This document shows positions 33,039 to 43,990 of a stretch of 64,000 nucleotides of DNA, one piece after another; position 1 is the first letter of the stretch; each line of letters opens with the position of its first letter. The position numbers and the translations under genes were made by a program. This DNA comes from Orobanche coerulescens (lineage: Eukaryota > Streptophyta > Magnoliopsida > Lamiales > Orobanchaceae). Under the pieces are notes generated by a model. It had not been told where the DNA came from and searched no databases. It worked only from the letters and a program-made list of their open reading frames with translations. The stretch is taken from contig CM065814.1 in NCBI GenBank assembly GCA_033398695.1, positions 76,216,358 through 76,280,357 on the forward strand. Reading direction: 5' to 3'.

Positions 33039-33309
33039 TGTGATATCCCACACCGACTAGCGGAGAGGGGCTGATTTGCCTTATATGTGCATATCCGCCT
33101 CCAAATAGTATGAGGCCTTTTGGGAGCCACTGGCTTCGGGGAGATGGGAACTCCCATGTTAAGCGTGCTTAGGCGAGAGTAGTACCAGGATGGGTGACCT
33201 CCTGGGAAGTTGCTCGCGGGCTCCCAGAAACAAAACCGTGAGGGCCAGCTCAGAGGACAGTGCCCAGAGCGGATATCATACTATGGCAGAGCGGTCTTGG
33301 GATGTGATA
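33039..33309 (+). mobile_element. Cassandra 3' LTR
   Basis: 271 bp, TGTGATATCCC to GATGTGATA. The 5S-like part (about 33121-33220) has GTTAAGCGTGCTTAGGCGAG and AGTACCAGGATGGGTGACC, closer to functional 5S than the 5' LTR copy. Confidence 0.92.
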
Positions 33310-33736
33310 GTGATTATCATCCTCTCTCGTGTCCAAAAAGCTCATGTAAGGTTTATCCTCAATGTCCTCATTGGATGAGTCACTGTCGGTGATAGCCCAT
33401 AGGCATTCCTCTGTTTTGACAGTTGTAGGAGTGGCTTCTGATTCTCCAATCAGTGCCTTAAGATTATTTCTATAGACACGTCTTTTCTCATTCTTCTCTT
33501 GTTGCTTAGCTTCTAGTAGCTTCTACACCTTAGGATGAGGTCATCGATTTGCATAGTATCCTGGTTTCCTATAATTATAGCATAGATTAGAATCTCCGGA
33601 AGATGTTGACTTAGAGCTTACCTTGTTGAAGGGTTTAGGCTTGTAGGGAGCCTTCCAAATTTCTTAATGAATTTTTGAAATTTGTACATGAGCAAAGCCA
33701 TTTCATCTTCGGAATATATTTTAAGATTTTAATGAT
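33310..33736 (-). pseudogene. Copia gag remnant with zinc knuckle
   Basis: The minus strand reads EDEMALLMYKFQKFIKKFGR-like sequence (33720-33650), then a degenerate zinc knuckle CYNYRKPGY near 33590-33560, where the second Cys and the His have become Tyr. This is the upstream end of the remnant continued at 32262-32688 and 29650-31011. Several stops are present. Confidence 0.7.
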
Positions 33737-35359
33737 GTCATACCTGTATGCAAAGATTATTTTAAATGTATGTACTTGGAGTTGTAAAGAAGAACCAAAT
33801 GAGTATCTTCTATAGGTCTTTAAAAACTAGGCTAAGTATTGATCATGTTGATCAGGTGGAAATTTGGCTAAGTATAGAATCCGCATAATATCAGTCGGGT
33901 TTTGGTCAACGCGAGATATCAACTGAGCTTGACTAGTTAAAAATATTAGCCGGGAATGCAAGATATTAGCTCAGGTGGACCGATAAACATCAGTCGGGTA
34001 TCGATCAAAGGAAAATATCAGCCGGGTTTGACCAATTTAGAAGTACAACTTAATATCAATGAACACAATTTTTGTCTAAGTATAAAACAGCTAAAATATA
34101 AGTCGGGTTTGGTCAAAGGAGAATATCAGGTAAGGTTGACCAGACAGACATCAGCCGAGTTTGGTCAAAGCAAAATATCAGTTGAGTTTGACCAAGGCAA
34201 ATATCAACCAACTTTCATCAAGACCAGATATCAGCCAACTTTTGTCCAGGCTGAACATCAGCCAAGTTTGACCAACATATCAGCTAGGTTTGACCAAAAG
34301 GAAATATCAGCTGAGCTTTATCAAAGACAGAATATCATCCAAGTTTTGACATCAACTAAGTCCACATCAGCAAACATTGAAAAGTCAATAAGGACGGAAA
34401 GTCACGTGCAGACTTAATTAAAGCAAGGGGACAAAGTGACTGATTCTCAGAAGTTAAGGAATATTTAATTCCTTAAAGATTCGCGCCCAGAATACTTACT
34501 AATTATAGTAATCGAAGAAAAGTGGTCCAATGACAACATATATCTTCAAACGTTTATATTTGAAGAAAAAGACAAAGCGTTGCAAAGAGATGATAAGATA
34601 AACAATGAAGAATACTCTCCAATGGACAGATTTGTTACAAGATGCAATGGCTATGAAGAGCTCAAAGATCGTACTATAAATATCTGAAGAACACTTGAGC
34701 AAAAGTACGATGCGAACTAAACTTACAAATCAATCAAAGAAAACATAAGCAATATACATCTATAGCATCATGAAGAGCAAGATCTTAAACCAAATACAGA
34801 GAAGCTCTTAAGTTGGAGAAGACAAATACTCTTGTCTTTACGTTTGAGTAAGGGGTACTTTCTTGAACGAGGTTCTTTGAAATTGGGAGTTTGTAAGACA
34901 CCCACGGGTTCTTGATTGGAAGGTGATAGCAGCTTGCGAGTTGTTGAGGCATCCACGGGTTTTTGATCAAGAGGTGTTAGGCAACCAAGGGAAGGAGTTG
35001 TAACGGCCATGGGTTTCCACGGGTTGGAATCTATTGTAACTGAATTCATTGAAACATTATTTTATTGGTTGAAAGTTATAGTGAATTTATCTCCAACTAG
35101 TTTGGAGAGAAGTGGACTAGTAGAGGATTACCCCACCTCTGAAACCACTTTAAAGTGCTGTGTGATTTACTGTCTTTAACATCTTACTTAACTGTTGCAG
35201 TCAAAGTCAGCTGTCATTCCACAAAACCATTTTACAACTGACAAAGGTTAATTGTACTATTATCAGCCGAGTAACCTTAGCTGCATTTACTACAACTATG
35301 TTTTTCAAAACAGTTAGTTAAGCAAAAGAATTTATAAGTCTATTTCCTTTTGACCTACA
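33737..35359 (+). mobile_element. 5' LTR of decayed SIRE element (SIRE2)
   Basis: The end at 35359 (CCTACA) is set by the primer-binding site at 35362. The start near 33737 is where minus-strand gag similarity ends and is approximate. Inside are a degenerate repeat array with W-box cores (33880-34350), a TATA box (CTATAAATATC near 34674-34684) and a leader with CCACGGGTT repeats at 34890-35030. It has no ACGTACGT palindromes. Confidence 0.7.
33880..34350 (+). promoter_or_regulatory. Degenerate repeat array with nine W-box cores
   Basis: About 16 degenerate units of 20-30 bp share ATCAGCCGAGTTTGACCAAA-like sequence. Nine exact TTGACC/TTGACT cores occur, at 33904 (reverse), 33929, 34028, 34111 (reverse), 34136, 34163 (reverse), 34188, 34268 and 34290. 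TTGAC[C/T] is the known core bound by plant WRKY factors. The array is about 380 bp upstream of the TATA box, which suggests a stress-responsive enhancer. Confidence 0.7.
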
Positions 35360-35361
35360 AG

Positions 35362-35373
35362 TGGTATTGGAGC
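35362..35373 (+). other. Primer-binding site of SIRE2
   Basis: TGGTATTGGAGC, two bases after the 5' LTR; initiator tRNA-Met type with two changes. Confidence 0.8.
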
Positions 35374-35436
35374 GGTTGTTCAATTTTACCGAACCAGATC
35401 CACATACTTGAGTATATATTTAAATCTCTCATTAAA

Positions 35437-36540
35437 ATGGAACATATGCACTCTAAATTACCTATTTTCTCGTTGATGAATATAAATTATGGAAAATAAG
35501 AATGCAGGCATACCTATCATCCAATCATGATGATATGTGGTGTATAATCAAGGATAGACCCTTCACCTTCCTGAAGGACAATTCCGATGAAGAAATTGCA
35601 GCTGGGAAACCAAAGCAAATTCCCAAAAGAAGAACAGAGATGACCACAGAAGAAAGAAAGCTGGCAAACCTTGACAACCGGAGAGATATTGTATCAAACT
35701 CTTGATAAAGCCACTATGGTAAAAATCAAGAATTGGAAGAATGCCAAGGAAATTTGCGACACATTCGCTGTAATGTGTGAGGGAACCGAGCTGATCAAAG
35801 AAAATAAGTTGTCAATTTCTACCCAAAAGTTTGAGAACTTCAAAATAAAGAATGGAGATATAATTGATAAAGCGGATACCAGATTCACTGAGATCATCAA
35901 CGAAATAAATTCTCTTGGTAAAACTAATGGCAACCAAGAGATGGCTCAAAAAGTACTAAGGTCTCTTACCCCAGAAATGAGGATGAAAGTCGTTGCCATG
36001 AGGGGATCCAAGGATATTAACAAGATAAAGATCCAAGAAATATTCTCAGACCTCAAGGCATTTGAATTCGAGCTGCCCTGCTCATCATCTAGTGAGCCAG
36101 CTGAAAAAAGAATAGCTTTTGTAGCACAGTCACCTGCAAAAAGCGAAGATGAAGTTAATCCTCCCCGTCCTATAAACTTTGAGGAATAAATGGTATTCAT
36201 CATGTAAATGTTCAGCAACTTCAGTAAGAATTACTCAAAATATAAAAAGAACTACAAGGAGAACCCAATGGGGAACCAAAAAGCTGTAAACTGGAAAGTA
36301 GAACTACAACTGTCTTAAGATATGACATATCCAGTTCGATTGCCCTGATCTCAAAAAAGATGAAGATAAGAAATACATGGGCAGAAAGGAAGACAAGAGA
36401 AAAGCTCTCATTGGTGACGATCAAATCCAAGAGAGAGTAGAATCTAGCAGTGGATTCTTTTTAGACGATGATGACAACTACAACTGCTTTATGGCCAAGC
36501 TAGCTGATAAAGAGGTAACATCTAAACCTCAAACTTCATG
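35437..36540 (+). pseudogene. gag of SIRE2, frameshifted
   Basis: Starts at ATG 35437 (MEHMHSKLPIFS) with an early frameshift, then LWKIRMQAYLSSNHDDMWC in another frame (from 35488). The capsid part is open at 35671-36189 with ATMVKIKNWKNAKEICDTF and QKFENFKIKNGDIIDKADTR. The zinc knuckle region near 36310-36345 reads YNCLKI-stop-HIQFDC, so it retains the last Cys and the His but carries a stop. A charged tail follows (KKDEDKKYMGRKEDKRKAL). As the copia Gag it would assemble particles; at least three breaks prevent this. Confidence 0.85.
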
Positions 36541-36556
36541 ATATGTTAGCTCAGAC

Positions 36557-37776
36557 ATGTCTGAAGATATTGATCTTCATAAATCTGTAAATCAGCCTTT
36601 AAAAGGTTCTGAAACACTAAAAACTGCACACCTGACTGTGACAATTGAGAATACACAGCTGAAAGATGAGAATAGGCAGCTGAAAAATGATTTGGACAAA
36701 CTTAGCCAAGAGTCAACAAACAACAGATTTGAGTTTGAAAAATAGACTGATAATAATTTGAAAAACTCGGTTGAAATTACCACAGCTGAGATTAAGAGGC
36801 TAACTATTTTAAATAGTGAAAAATCAGCTGCACTTGCTCATATCAAAATCGAGTGTTCTAAACTAATACATCTAAGTAATACACAGGCTAAAGAAATAAC
36901 ATCTTTAAAAGAATCTATAACCTTAGATGGTCTGTGTATAAACCAGAAGCCACTTTATTTAAAATCAGGCCTTGGATACGACCCAAATACTTCCTCAAGT
37001 TCAAAACCACTTTCATTAAGGGATAAACACTTGTCCACACTGCTGAGCCTACAAACAAACCTGTATTTAGAAATAGGCAGCAACCCAGTCAACAGTATAA
37101 GCATCAGCCAAGGTTTTAAAGGCATCTACCTAGACAAAATACTAGGCAATGGCCAAAACAGCTTCAGCATTCAAAATATTGTTCTGCTTATTACCAAGAC
37201 TCCTACAAAATTGATTTCACAATGGGAGAGGTAAATGGAAACCTCAAGGTAATCCAAGTTTTCAAAATTACCAGGTGTGAAGACCCCAAAACTTTAATAA
37301 CTGGTCTCAACCAAGATTTAGGAATGGCCACATCAAAATAATTATCAGTCATATCCTACACACAATCCAAATCAAGGATGTACACCAAGACACTATGCAC
37401 CTTAAGGAATAACGCACACCACTTTCGGAAAACTAGGAGAAATCAACTCTCCAGGAAATCCACTAACCCTAAAGGACCCACTCAAATTTGGGTACCTAAA
37501 TCTCTGCTTGTCTGATTGTAGATAAGGTGGGAGGACTACCATCAAGTCACCTCAAATTCATCAGTAGGAGGTGAAGAATGGATTATGAACTCAGGGTGCC
37601 CAGGACACATGACAGGAAACAAGAAAGTTCTGTCAAACTACATCACAGATAGAGGTCCAGATGTAACCTTTGGGGATAGATCATGTGGACAAACAAAAGG
37701 ATATTGGGAGCTGCACAAGGGAACATTATCATCTCCAAAGTGTAGTATCTCAAAGGCCTCAAATACAACCTGTTGA
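36557..37776 (+). pseudogene. Coiled-coil linker and dead protease of SIRE2
   Basis: A long heptad-rich stretch (TIENTQLKDENRQLKNDLDK and IKRLTILNSEKSAALAHIKI) is typical of the extended SIRE gag C-terminus. It is interrupted by a stop at 36745. After disordered, Gln/Arg-rich sequence in mixed frames, the protease appears at about 37575-37776. Its active site reads NSGCPGHMTGN: the catalytic Asp of the DSG motif is Asn here, so it cannot cleave. Confidence 0.8.
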
Positions 37777-37779
37777 GCA

Positions 37780-38830
37780 TAAGCTAGTTTTGTGATGAAA
37801 AAAATCTAGTAGTTTTCACTATTTGTAAATGCATGGTAATTGATCGCTTATTTGGAGAAGTCAAAATAAAAGGCTATAGAAGAAGGGATGTCTACATGAT
37901 ACATTGGAATACAGGCACTCCTAATACCTGTTTCGTATCCAGAATAATAGCTGAAAATGAATAGCTATGGCATAGAGACTGTGTCATCTGAACTTCAAAG
38001 CTCTCAACAAGATAAGCTCATAGAAGTTGGCCAGAGGGTTTCCTGAAGAAGTATTCAAGAAGGAGACTCTTTGTGATGCATGCCAGAAGGTAAAGCAAAC
38101 AAAAGCGTCTTTCAAATCAGTTCAACCTACCACTATTACCAACAGAATTTTGGACCTACTTCACACGGATTTATTTGGTCCTATCAAGCCAAGAACTCTG
38201 AGTGGATGGATGCTCAAGATACACTTGGATAGTGTTTCACTATAAGAAGAGTGAAAAACTCTAACCAAGCTACCTTCGCTGCTAAGAAAAATTGAAAATG
38301 AGAAATCCTTATCAATCATAAAGATCACATCACACAAAGGAGGAGAATTTCTCAATAAATCTATAGATGAGTATTTTGATCAAAATAGGATTCCGCATGA
38401 ATTATCATCTGCAAGAACACCACAACAAAATGGTGTAGCTGAAAAATAGAACAGAACCCTCAAGGAAGCAGCCAGGATAATGATTGCTGAGCCTGATCTT
38501 CCAAAAAGGTTCTGGGCTGAAGCTGTCAACATAGCATGTCATACTCAAAACAGAAGTATGATAGTGGGGAGACACAGTAAAACTCCCTATGAGGTTTGGA
38601 ATGGCAGAATACCAATTATTTCATATTTTAATATCTTTGGTTATAAGTATTTCTTCCACAACAATAGAAAAACCCAACTAATTAACTTTGATGCAAAGAC
38701 TCATGATGGTCTCTTTATGGGATACTCACAGATAAGCAAGGCATCTAGAGTCTTTAATAAAATAACATTAGTTGTGGAAGAAACACCTCATATTGTCTTT
38801 GATGAATCTACTATTGAGTACAAAAAATAG
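37780..38830 (+). pseudogene. Pre-integrase and integrase of SIRE2
   Basis: The pre-integrase part (DVYMIHWNTGTPNTCF) and zinc-binding part (TLCDACQKVKQTKASF) precede the core. The first acid is in LHTDLFGPIK; the second is lost (TSHKGGEFLN, Asp replaced by His); the third is followed by a stop (NGVAEK-stop). Downstream the frame is open at 38480-38830 (PKRFWAEAVNIACHTQNRSM, then MGYSQISKASRVFN). Several stops and one missing catalytic residue show it is dead. Confidence 0.85.
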
Positions 38831-38889
38831 GTGGAACAAATTGAGAAAAAGCTCAAAGCTACCTCTCTATAAGAAGTCATCATCAATGA

Positions 38890-40755
38890 CATAAAGGTGA
38901 TGGATCAAGCTGATGAAGACACAACTACAGATCATCCAGGATCACCTACCATCGCTGATCCAACCACAATCGAAGTTGATTAAATCACAGCTGATCCCAT
39001 CACAGCTGAAGCTGATCCAATCACAGCTAAACCAATCACAGCTGCAGCTGAAGGACAGAAAGATTCAACAACTCCTCAGCCTACTCCTGAAGGAACAAGC
39101 CTTGACAATCAACAACCAAAAGCAGATGATGAAGATGAAACCCCCAAATGGCTAAAGGATCACCACATGCAACAAATCATTGGGAACCTAACTGATGGAG
39201 TCAAAACCAAGAAATCAATAGAACCAACAGAAATGGCAATGCTCTCTTTCTTCATGTCCCAAATAGAGCCCATAACAACAGAACAAGCTCTGGATGACTA
39301 CATATGGGTGATTGCAATGCAAGAAGAATTAAACCAAATGGAGAGGAATAGTGTATAGGATCTAATAGACAGACCAAATCACAAGAAGGTTATTGGCACT
39401 AAATAGGTATACAAAAACAAGTGTGATGAAGATGGAGCTTTTGTTAGGAATAAGGCCAGATTGGTTGCAAAAGGATATGATCAATGTGAAGAAATACATT
39501 TTAATGAAACATATGTACCAGTAGCAGGACTAGAAGCAATCAGAATCTTCCTTGCATATGCAGCTTTTAAGAAATTTTAAGTCTACCAAATGGACGTAAA
39601 AAGTGCATTACTTAATAGAGTATTAGAAGAAGAAGTTTATGTTGAGCAACCCCCTGATTTGTCAAACGAGACAAAGTATACAAGCCTTTGAAAGCTCTTG
39701 ATGGACTCAAACAGGCACCAGGAGCCTGGTATGAGACACTGTCCATATTTCTTGAGAAGAATGGATTCTGTAGGGGAAAGGTGGACAAGACTCTATTCAG
39801 GATTGAACATGAGGACCACATACTACTACTTCAAGTATATGTGAATGTATTATATTTGTCTCAACAAACCCTGAACTATGTGTAAAATTCTCAAACTTCA
39901 TGCAAGGAGAATTTGAAATGAGCATGATGGGTAAGCTGAACTTCTTTCTTGGTTTACAAGTCAAACAAGTTGAAACTGTAATATTCATCAACCAAGCAAA
40001 GTACACAATGAAGATGATCAAAAGATTTGGCATGGAGTCAGCCAAATCCCTGAGAGTACTAATGAGTACATCTCTGCACATTGATGCAGATCATGGAGGC
40101 ATTCCAATGGATCAAACACACGACAAAGGAATAATTGGATCATTACTATATGCAGTAGGAGCATGTGCAAGATTTAAGTCCAAGCCAAAGCAGTCTCATC
40201 AAGAAGCAGCAAAAAGGATAATCAGATACCTAAAATCTACAATCAATGTTGGATTATGGTATCCAAAAGACAACTTTGAACTATCAGGATATTCTGATGG
40301 TGACTTTGCAGGATGTAAAATAAACAGGAAAAGTACTAGTGGAACATGTCAATTCCTTGGAACCAGACTAATATCTTGGTTCAGTAAGAAGCAGGTGTCT
40401 AACTCAATATCCACAACTGAGTCAGAATACGTAGCTGCAGGTAGCTGTTGTGCCCAAATTCTATGGATCAGACAAAAACTAAGTGACTACAACATCATTA
40501 CAAATGAAGTCCCGATTTGGTGTGACAATAATAGCGCAATTTCTATAAAAAACAATCCAGTCTTACATTCGAGAACAAAGCACATACACGACAAGCATCA
40601 TTTCATCATAGACAATGCTCAACAAAAGAGTAAGGGTGGAAAGAGTCAGCACAGAGTACCGGATTGCTGACATATTCACAGAACCATTACCAGAGGAAAG
40701 GTTTCTCGAACTAAGCAGGGATCTTAGACTTCTAGACTTGGAATCTAGTGCCTAG
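38890..40755 (+). pseudogene. Reverse transcriptase and RNase H of SIRE2
   Basis: After an acidic linker with Ile-Thr-Ala repeats (38940-39060) the RT begins at DDYIWVIAMQEELNQMERNS (39295-39355). Blocks continue in three frames through GLKQAPGAWYETLS to 39885. At the YVDD site the sequence reads YVN with a small deletion, so the catalytic pair is lost. RNase H is open at 39900-40670, with GYSDGDFAGCKINRKSTSG and STTESEYVAAGSC keeping the acids. A frameshift then leads to ADIFTEPLPEERF and the stop at 40755. Confidence 0.88.
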
Positions 40756-40779
40756 CTGAATATCCGAAGATGTAGAAAG

Positions 40780-40985
40780 TAAGATGATTAGAAACACAGA
40801 TGAGAAACATCATCTGATCAGAACCACAGACGAGGAAAGTCACCTAATCAGAACCAGTCGAGGAAAGTCACCTGATCAGAACCATAAGAGGAAAGCCACC
40901 TGATCAGAAGCACAGTCGACGAAAGCTAGCTCATCAAGACCATAGCCATGATGCAAAAAGCTAGCTCATCAAGACCATAGCTAAG
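40780..40985 (+). repeat. Short tandem repeats between pol and extra ORF
   Basis: About five degenerate copies of a 25-bp unit containing GAGGAAAGTCACCTGATCAGAA (shortened or altered in each) are followed by two copies of AAAGCTAGCTCATCAAGACC. They lie just after the pol stop. Function unknown. Confidence 0.75.
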
Positions 40986-41129
40986 TTTCCAAATTTCAAT
41001 TTTTTATTTTTACACATGGTTAAAATAGACGATCACAGTAACCCCATATCTACATCACGTTGTCTAATCATGAAACATGAACCGTCGTTCTTACAGTAAC
41101 CCCACATATACTTCAAGGATATCAACCTA

Positions 41130-42390
41130 AGTATGGTGAAAGAGCAAATAATTTTCAGCATCATCGTGGACTTTCTCGGACTACTGGAATCAAATAAGTC
41201 CTTGATAATGGTGGACCTAATCCTGGGGATGAAGAAGAATAGAAGCTATCACTTTTTGGACATCAATCCTTCACAACAGTTCAAAGAGGCTATCATTTGT
41301 TTCTAGAAGAAAGATCAAGTTACCGAGAGGGGAATAGAAAGCTCAATATTTGGAGAACCAATCATCATAACCAAACAGACTATTGCTGCTGCATTCAAAC
41401 TGGAGAACCAGGGTATTGCAGTTGAGGCCCTAAAGCGGAACCCTGTGGACTTATGGCACTATATTAAGCGACCTGAACAGCAAATGAAGATAAAGTTTAC
41501 AGCCATGAAGTCTGATCTCCAAAAGGAACACAGATACATGATGAACATCACCAACAAAATTGTGATGGGAATGTCAGGAAGCTATGACCAGATGTCTTCT
41601 TCTAAATACATCGTCATGGGCGCCATGATTCAAAGTCAAAGGATTAATTGGTCTGATTACATCTACAGGCTATTAGTCAGAGAGGGAAATAAAGTCAGCT
41701 GATATTCTGAACGCAAGAAGTTTGCACATAAACTAGCCTTTGGAACTCAAATAAGTTGGATTCTGGAATTTTTGGGCAAGGCCAGAGGGAAGGCAGAGAA
41801 CTTTCACAGCGGCAAGAGACTCGATTACTTGGAACAAGCTGCCATGGAGAAATATGCACATAACAAACCAAGAGCTTTGGAATTACTTCAGAGGATGAAG
41901 TCTTGTACCTCTTCCTACAAAGTATCCACAGACTCAGAAGATGAACAAGTTGATTAGTTGCATCCATCCCAACTGCAGCTGAGATTTCCCCAAGGAAAGT
42001 CGCAGCTGATATTCCACCTGATCTGACCTCACCTGAAGAAACTGCAGCTAACATCCTGTCAGGAAAGTTAGCTGCAGCTGAAGGAACCTCACCTGCACCT
42101 GCACCTAAAGAGACTGTAGACAGTGACAATCTCCCTCTCTCCAAACTATTAAAAAAGAGAAAGTCGCCTGATAAAGAAGAAATCGTTCAAATCACATCAT
42201 CTCCAGAATAACCCTCCAAGAGACAAAAGGGACTGGTGAACTACTCATCTGAGTCCTCAGAAGAAAAGACAGATGAGAACCATGCAGTCACCACCACCCT
42301 AGCTGCACCTCTACTTATCACATCCGCAGTTCAACCATCCCAATCTACCGAGCTGATACCAGAAGAAGATCATGCTAAAAATATTCTTCC
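41130..42390 (+). pseudogene. Env-like extra ORF of SIRE2
   Basis: A frame downstream of pol reads FSIIVDFLGLLESNKSLIMV, then TIAAAFKLENQGIAVEALKR and DLQKEHRYMMNITNKIVMGM, with stops near 41305 and 41700. A Pro/Glu/Ala-rich part follows (…AGTSPAPAPKETVDSD region, 41960-42180) with a basic KLLKKRKS. No fusion peptide or clear membrane segment is visible. Its position marks it as the SIRE extra ORF; it has no recognised catalytic domain. The 3' LTR expected next is missing: a minus-strand copia fragment joins by about 42550. Confidence 0.55.
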
Positions 42391-42549
42391 TTAAGATCCA
42401 CTCCTAACACTCCAAGTGTCCCAGAAGAAGAAAAAGCTGAAGACCTCCTTGAGTAGCACAATGTTAAATAATCTTTTAACCCGAGGGAGAACAATCCACT
42501 AAATCTTACCAAGGTGCATTTGAAAATGGTAAGAAAACAAGCACTTAAA

Positions 42550-43595
42550 TTTTTCTCTGTAAGTAAAGGTCCGATCATACCTCGATATTGTTTTTGATCG
42601 ATGAGTTTACCTTTCTCATCTTTATCAAGTTTCAGGACGGATGACAAAGGTGTAGAAATTTCTTTGCATCTTTCCATATTGAATTTCTTAACAGCTTGTT
42701 GACATACTTAGTTTGATGAATAAATATTCCATATCCGAGTTGCTTTATTTGAAGTCTAAGAAAGATTTTATTCGCCCATAATGCTCATTCCGAATCCTCC
42801 TTTCATGAGATTTGAAAATTCCTGGGACAGAGGATCGTTAGTAGCACCAAATACAATATCATCGACATATATTTGACAAAAAAAACATATCGTTACCAAA
42901 ATTCTTGATATATAGAGTATTATCTATGTGACCTCCATTATATCCATCATAAAGAGAAAAAGTGCTCAGTATTTCATACCATGCTCGCGGCACTTGTTTA
43001 AATCTATAGAGAGCTTTATGGAGCTTGTACACGTATACCGGTTGATCATAATCTTTAAAGCCCGGTGGTTGCTTGACATAGAATTCTTCTTGAATAACTC
43101 CATTTAGGAAAGTGCTTTTTACAACCATTTGATGAAGCTTAATCTTTTTAAAAGAAGCAAATTCACAAAGAAGGCGAATAGCCACAAGACGAGCAACCGC
43201 TGCAAAAGTCTCTTTGTAGTCTACTCCTTCTTCGTAATTGTACCCTTGAGCGACTAGCCTCGGTTTGTTTTTTTACTAGAAGACCATTATCACTTGTCTT
43301 CACTTTATGAACCAATTTAGTTCTGATGATTGTTTTATCTGCGGGTGCCGGAACCAATTCCCATACTTTGTTTGTTTCAAATTGGTTAAGTTCTTCTTGC
43401 ATAGCAATGACCCAAATTTCATCGTTTACTATTATGTTACTCGGGTGATTCGGGTATCGTCGTATCATGTTTGAATTTAGTGTAATGGTTATAATGTTGA
43501 GATATACTATAATAGAATTAATTGTATTTGTCGTTCGCACACTGTTTGATTGGTAGATGTTGCATGAAGAATTGCATTTTTGACTATGTTCTTGG
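42550..43595 (-). pseudogene. Copia reverse transcriptase fragment
   Basis: The minus strand carries, from right to left, NDEIWVIAMQEELNQFETNK, VWELVPAPADKTIIRTKLVH, MVVKSTFLNGVIQEEFYVKQ and KLHKALYRFKQVPRAWYEIL, then the catalytic YVDDIVFGAT (about 42873-42843) and MERCKEISTPLSSVLKLDKD. The YVDD is intact although the reading frame is broken several times. It ends against SIRE2 near 42550 and against the gypsy3 LTR at 43595. Neither end has an LTR, so it is a truncated fragment. Confidence 0.85.
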
Positions 43596-43624
43596 TGTTT
43601 AACACACACTATTATAGTACCTTA

Positions 43625-43990
43625 GCATACGTTAAGTGTGTTATTTTACGTACATAAATTCTCATGGGTAACGTACGTAATATAGGAAATCATATCGCAT
43701 CGCGACTTTCGGCGTGTAGAGCCATGCATGACCATGATTTTTGGCTTGATTGAGACAGCTAAGTCAACGGGCATTACATACGTAATGGTGATGTTATAGC
43801 ATACGTAATGTAGGTGCGCTTACGTACGTCATTTTTGGCAACGTACGTAAGGGTGTGTGTGTGTGTTGAGGCAGTAGCTTCTGGAGGATCGTTATGTATG
43901 TAATACTCATGTGTTAGCGTACGTAAATGGTTCTAATGTATGTTAGCCTTTGCTGGTAGCATATGTTATGACAAATGCAGATTATAAATA
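43625..43990 (+). promoter_or_regulatory. Paired-palindrome block F with TATA box
   Basis: Runs: 43625/43648/43671 (23, 23), 43776/43799/43822 (23, 23), 43894/43917 (23) and 43936/43959 (23). Forms include ACGTACGT, GCATACGT, ACATACGT, ATGTATGT and GCGTACGT. The last site (GCATATGT, ends 43966) is 16 bp before TATAAATA at 43983, the same gap as in gypsy2. The block is on the plus strand here and on the minus strand in gypsy2. Confidence 0.85.

Larger units (their letters stand above)
32689..33309 (+). mobile_element. Cassandra-type TRIM with 5S-like LTRs, TSD GTGAT
   Basis: A 621-bp non-coding element with two LTRs (32689-32962, 33039-33309) and a 76-bp centre holding a primer-binding site (TGGTATCGGAGC at 32966). 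The LTRs begin TGTGATATCCCACA and carry a 5S rRNA-like segment, the hallmark of Cassandra. A perfect 5-bp duplication GTGAT flanks it (32684-32688, 33310-33314). It encodes no protein and must use enzymes of other elements. It inserted in the copia gag remnant. Confidence 0.95.

Noticed and set aside
32770..33220. Two 5S rRNA genes
   Set aside because: The 5' part of 5S rRNA is not preserved, and both copies lie inside LTRs with PBS and target duplication between and around them: a Cassandra element.
33956..34417. 153-residue ORF on the plus strand
   Set aside because: It is a reading of the degenerate W-box repeat array in an LTR upstream of the promoter; composition and repeats explain it.
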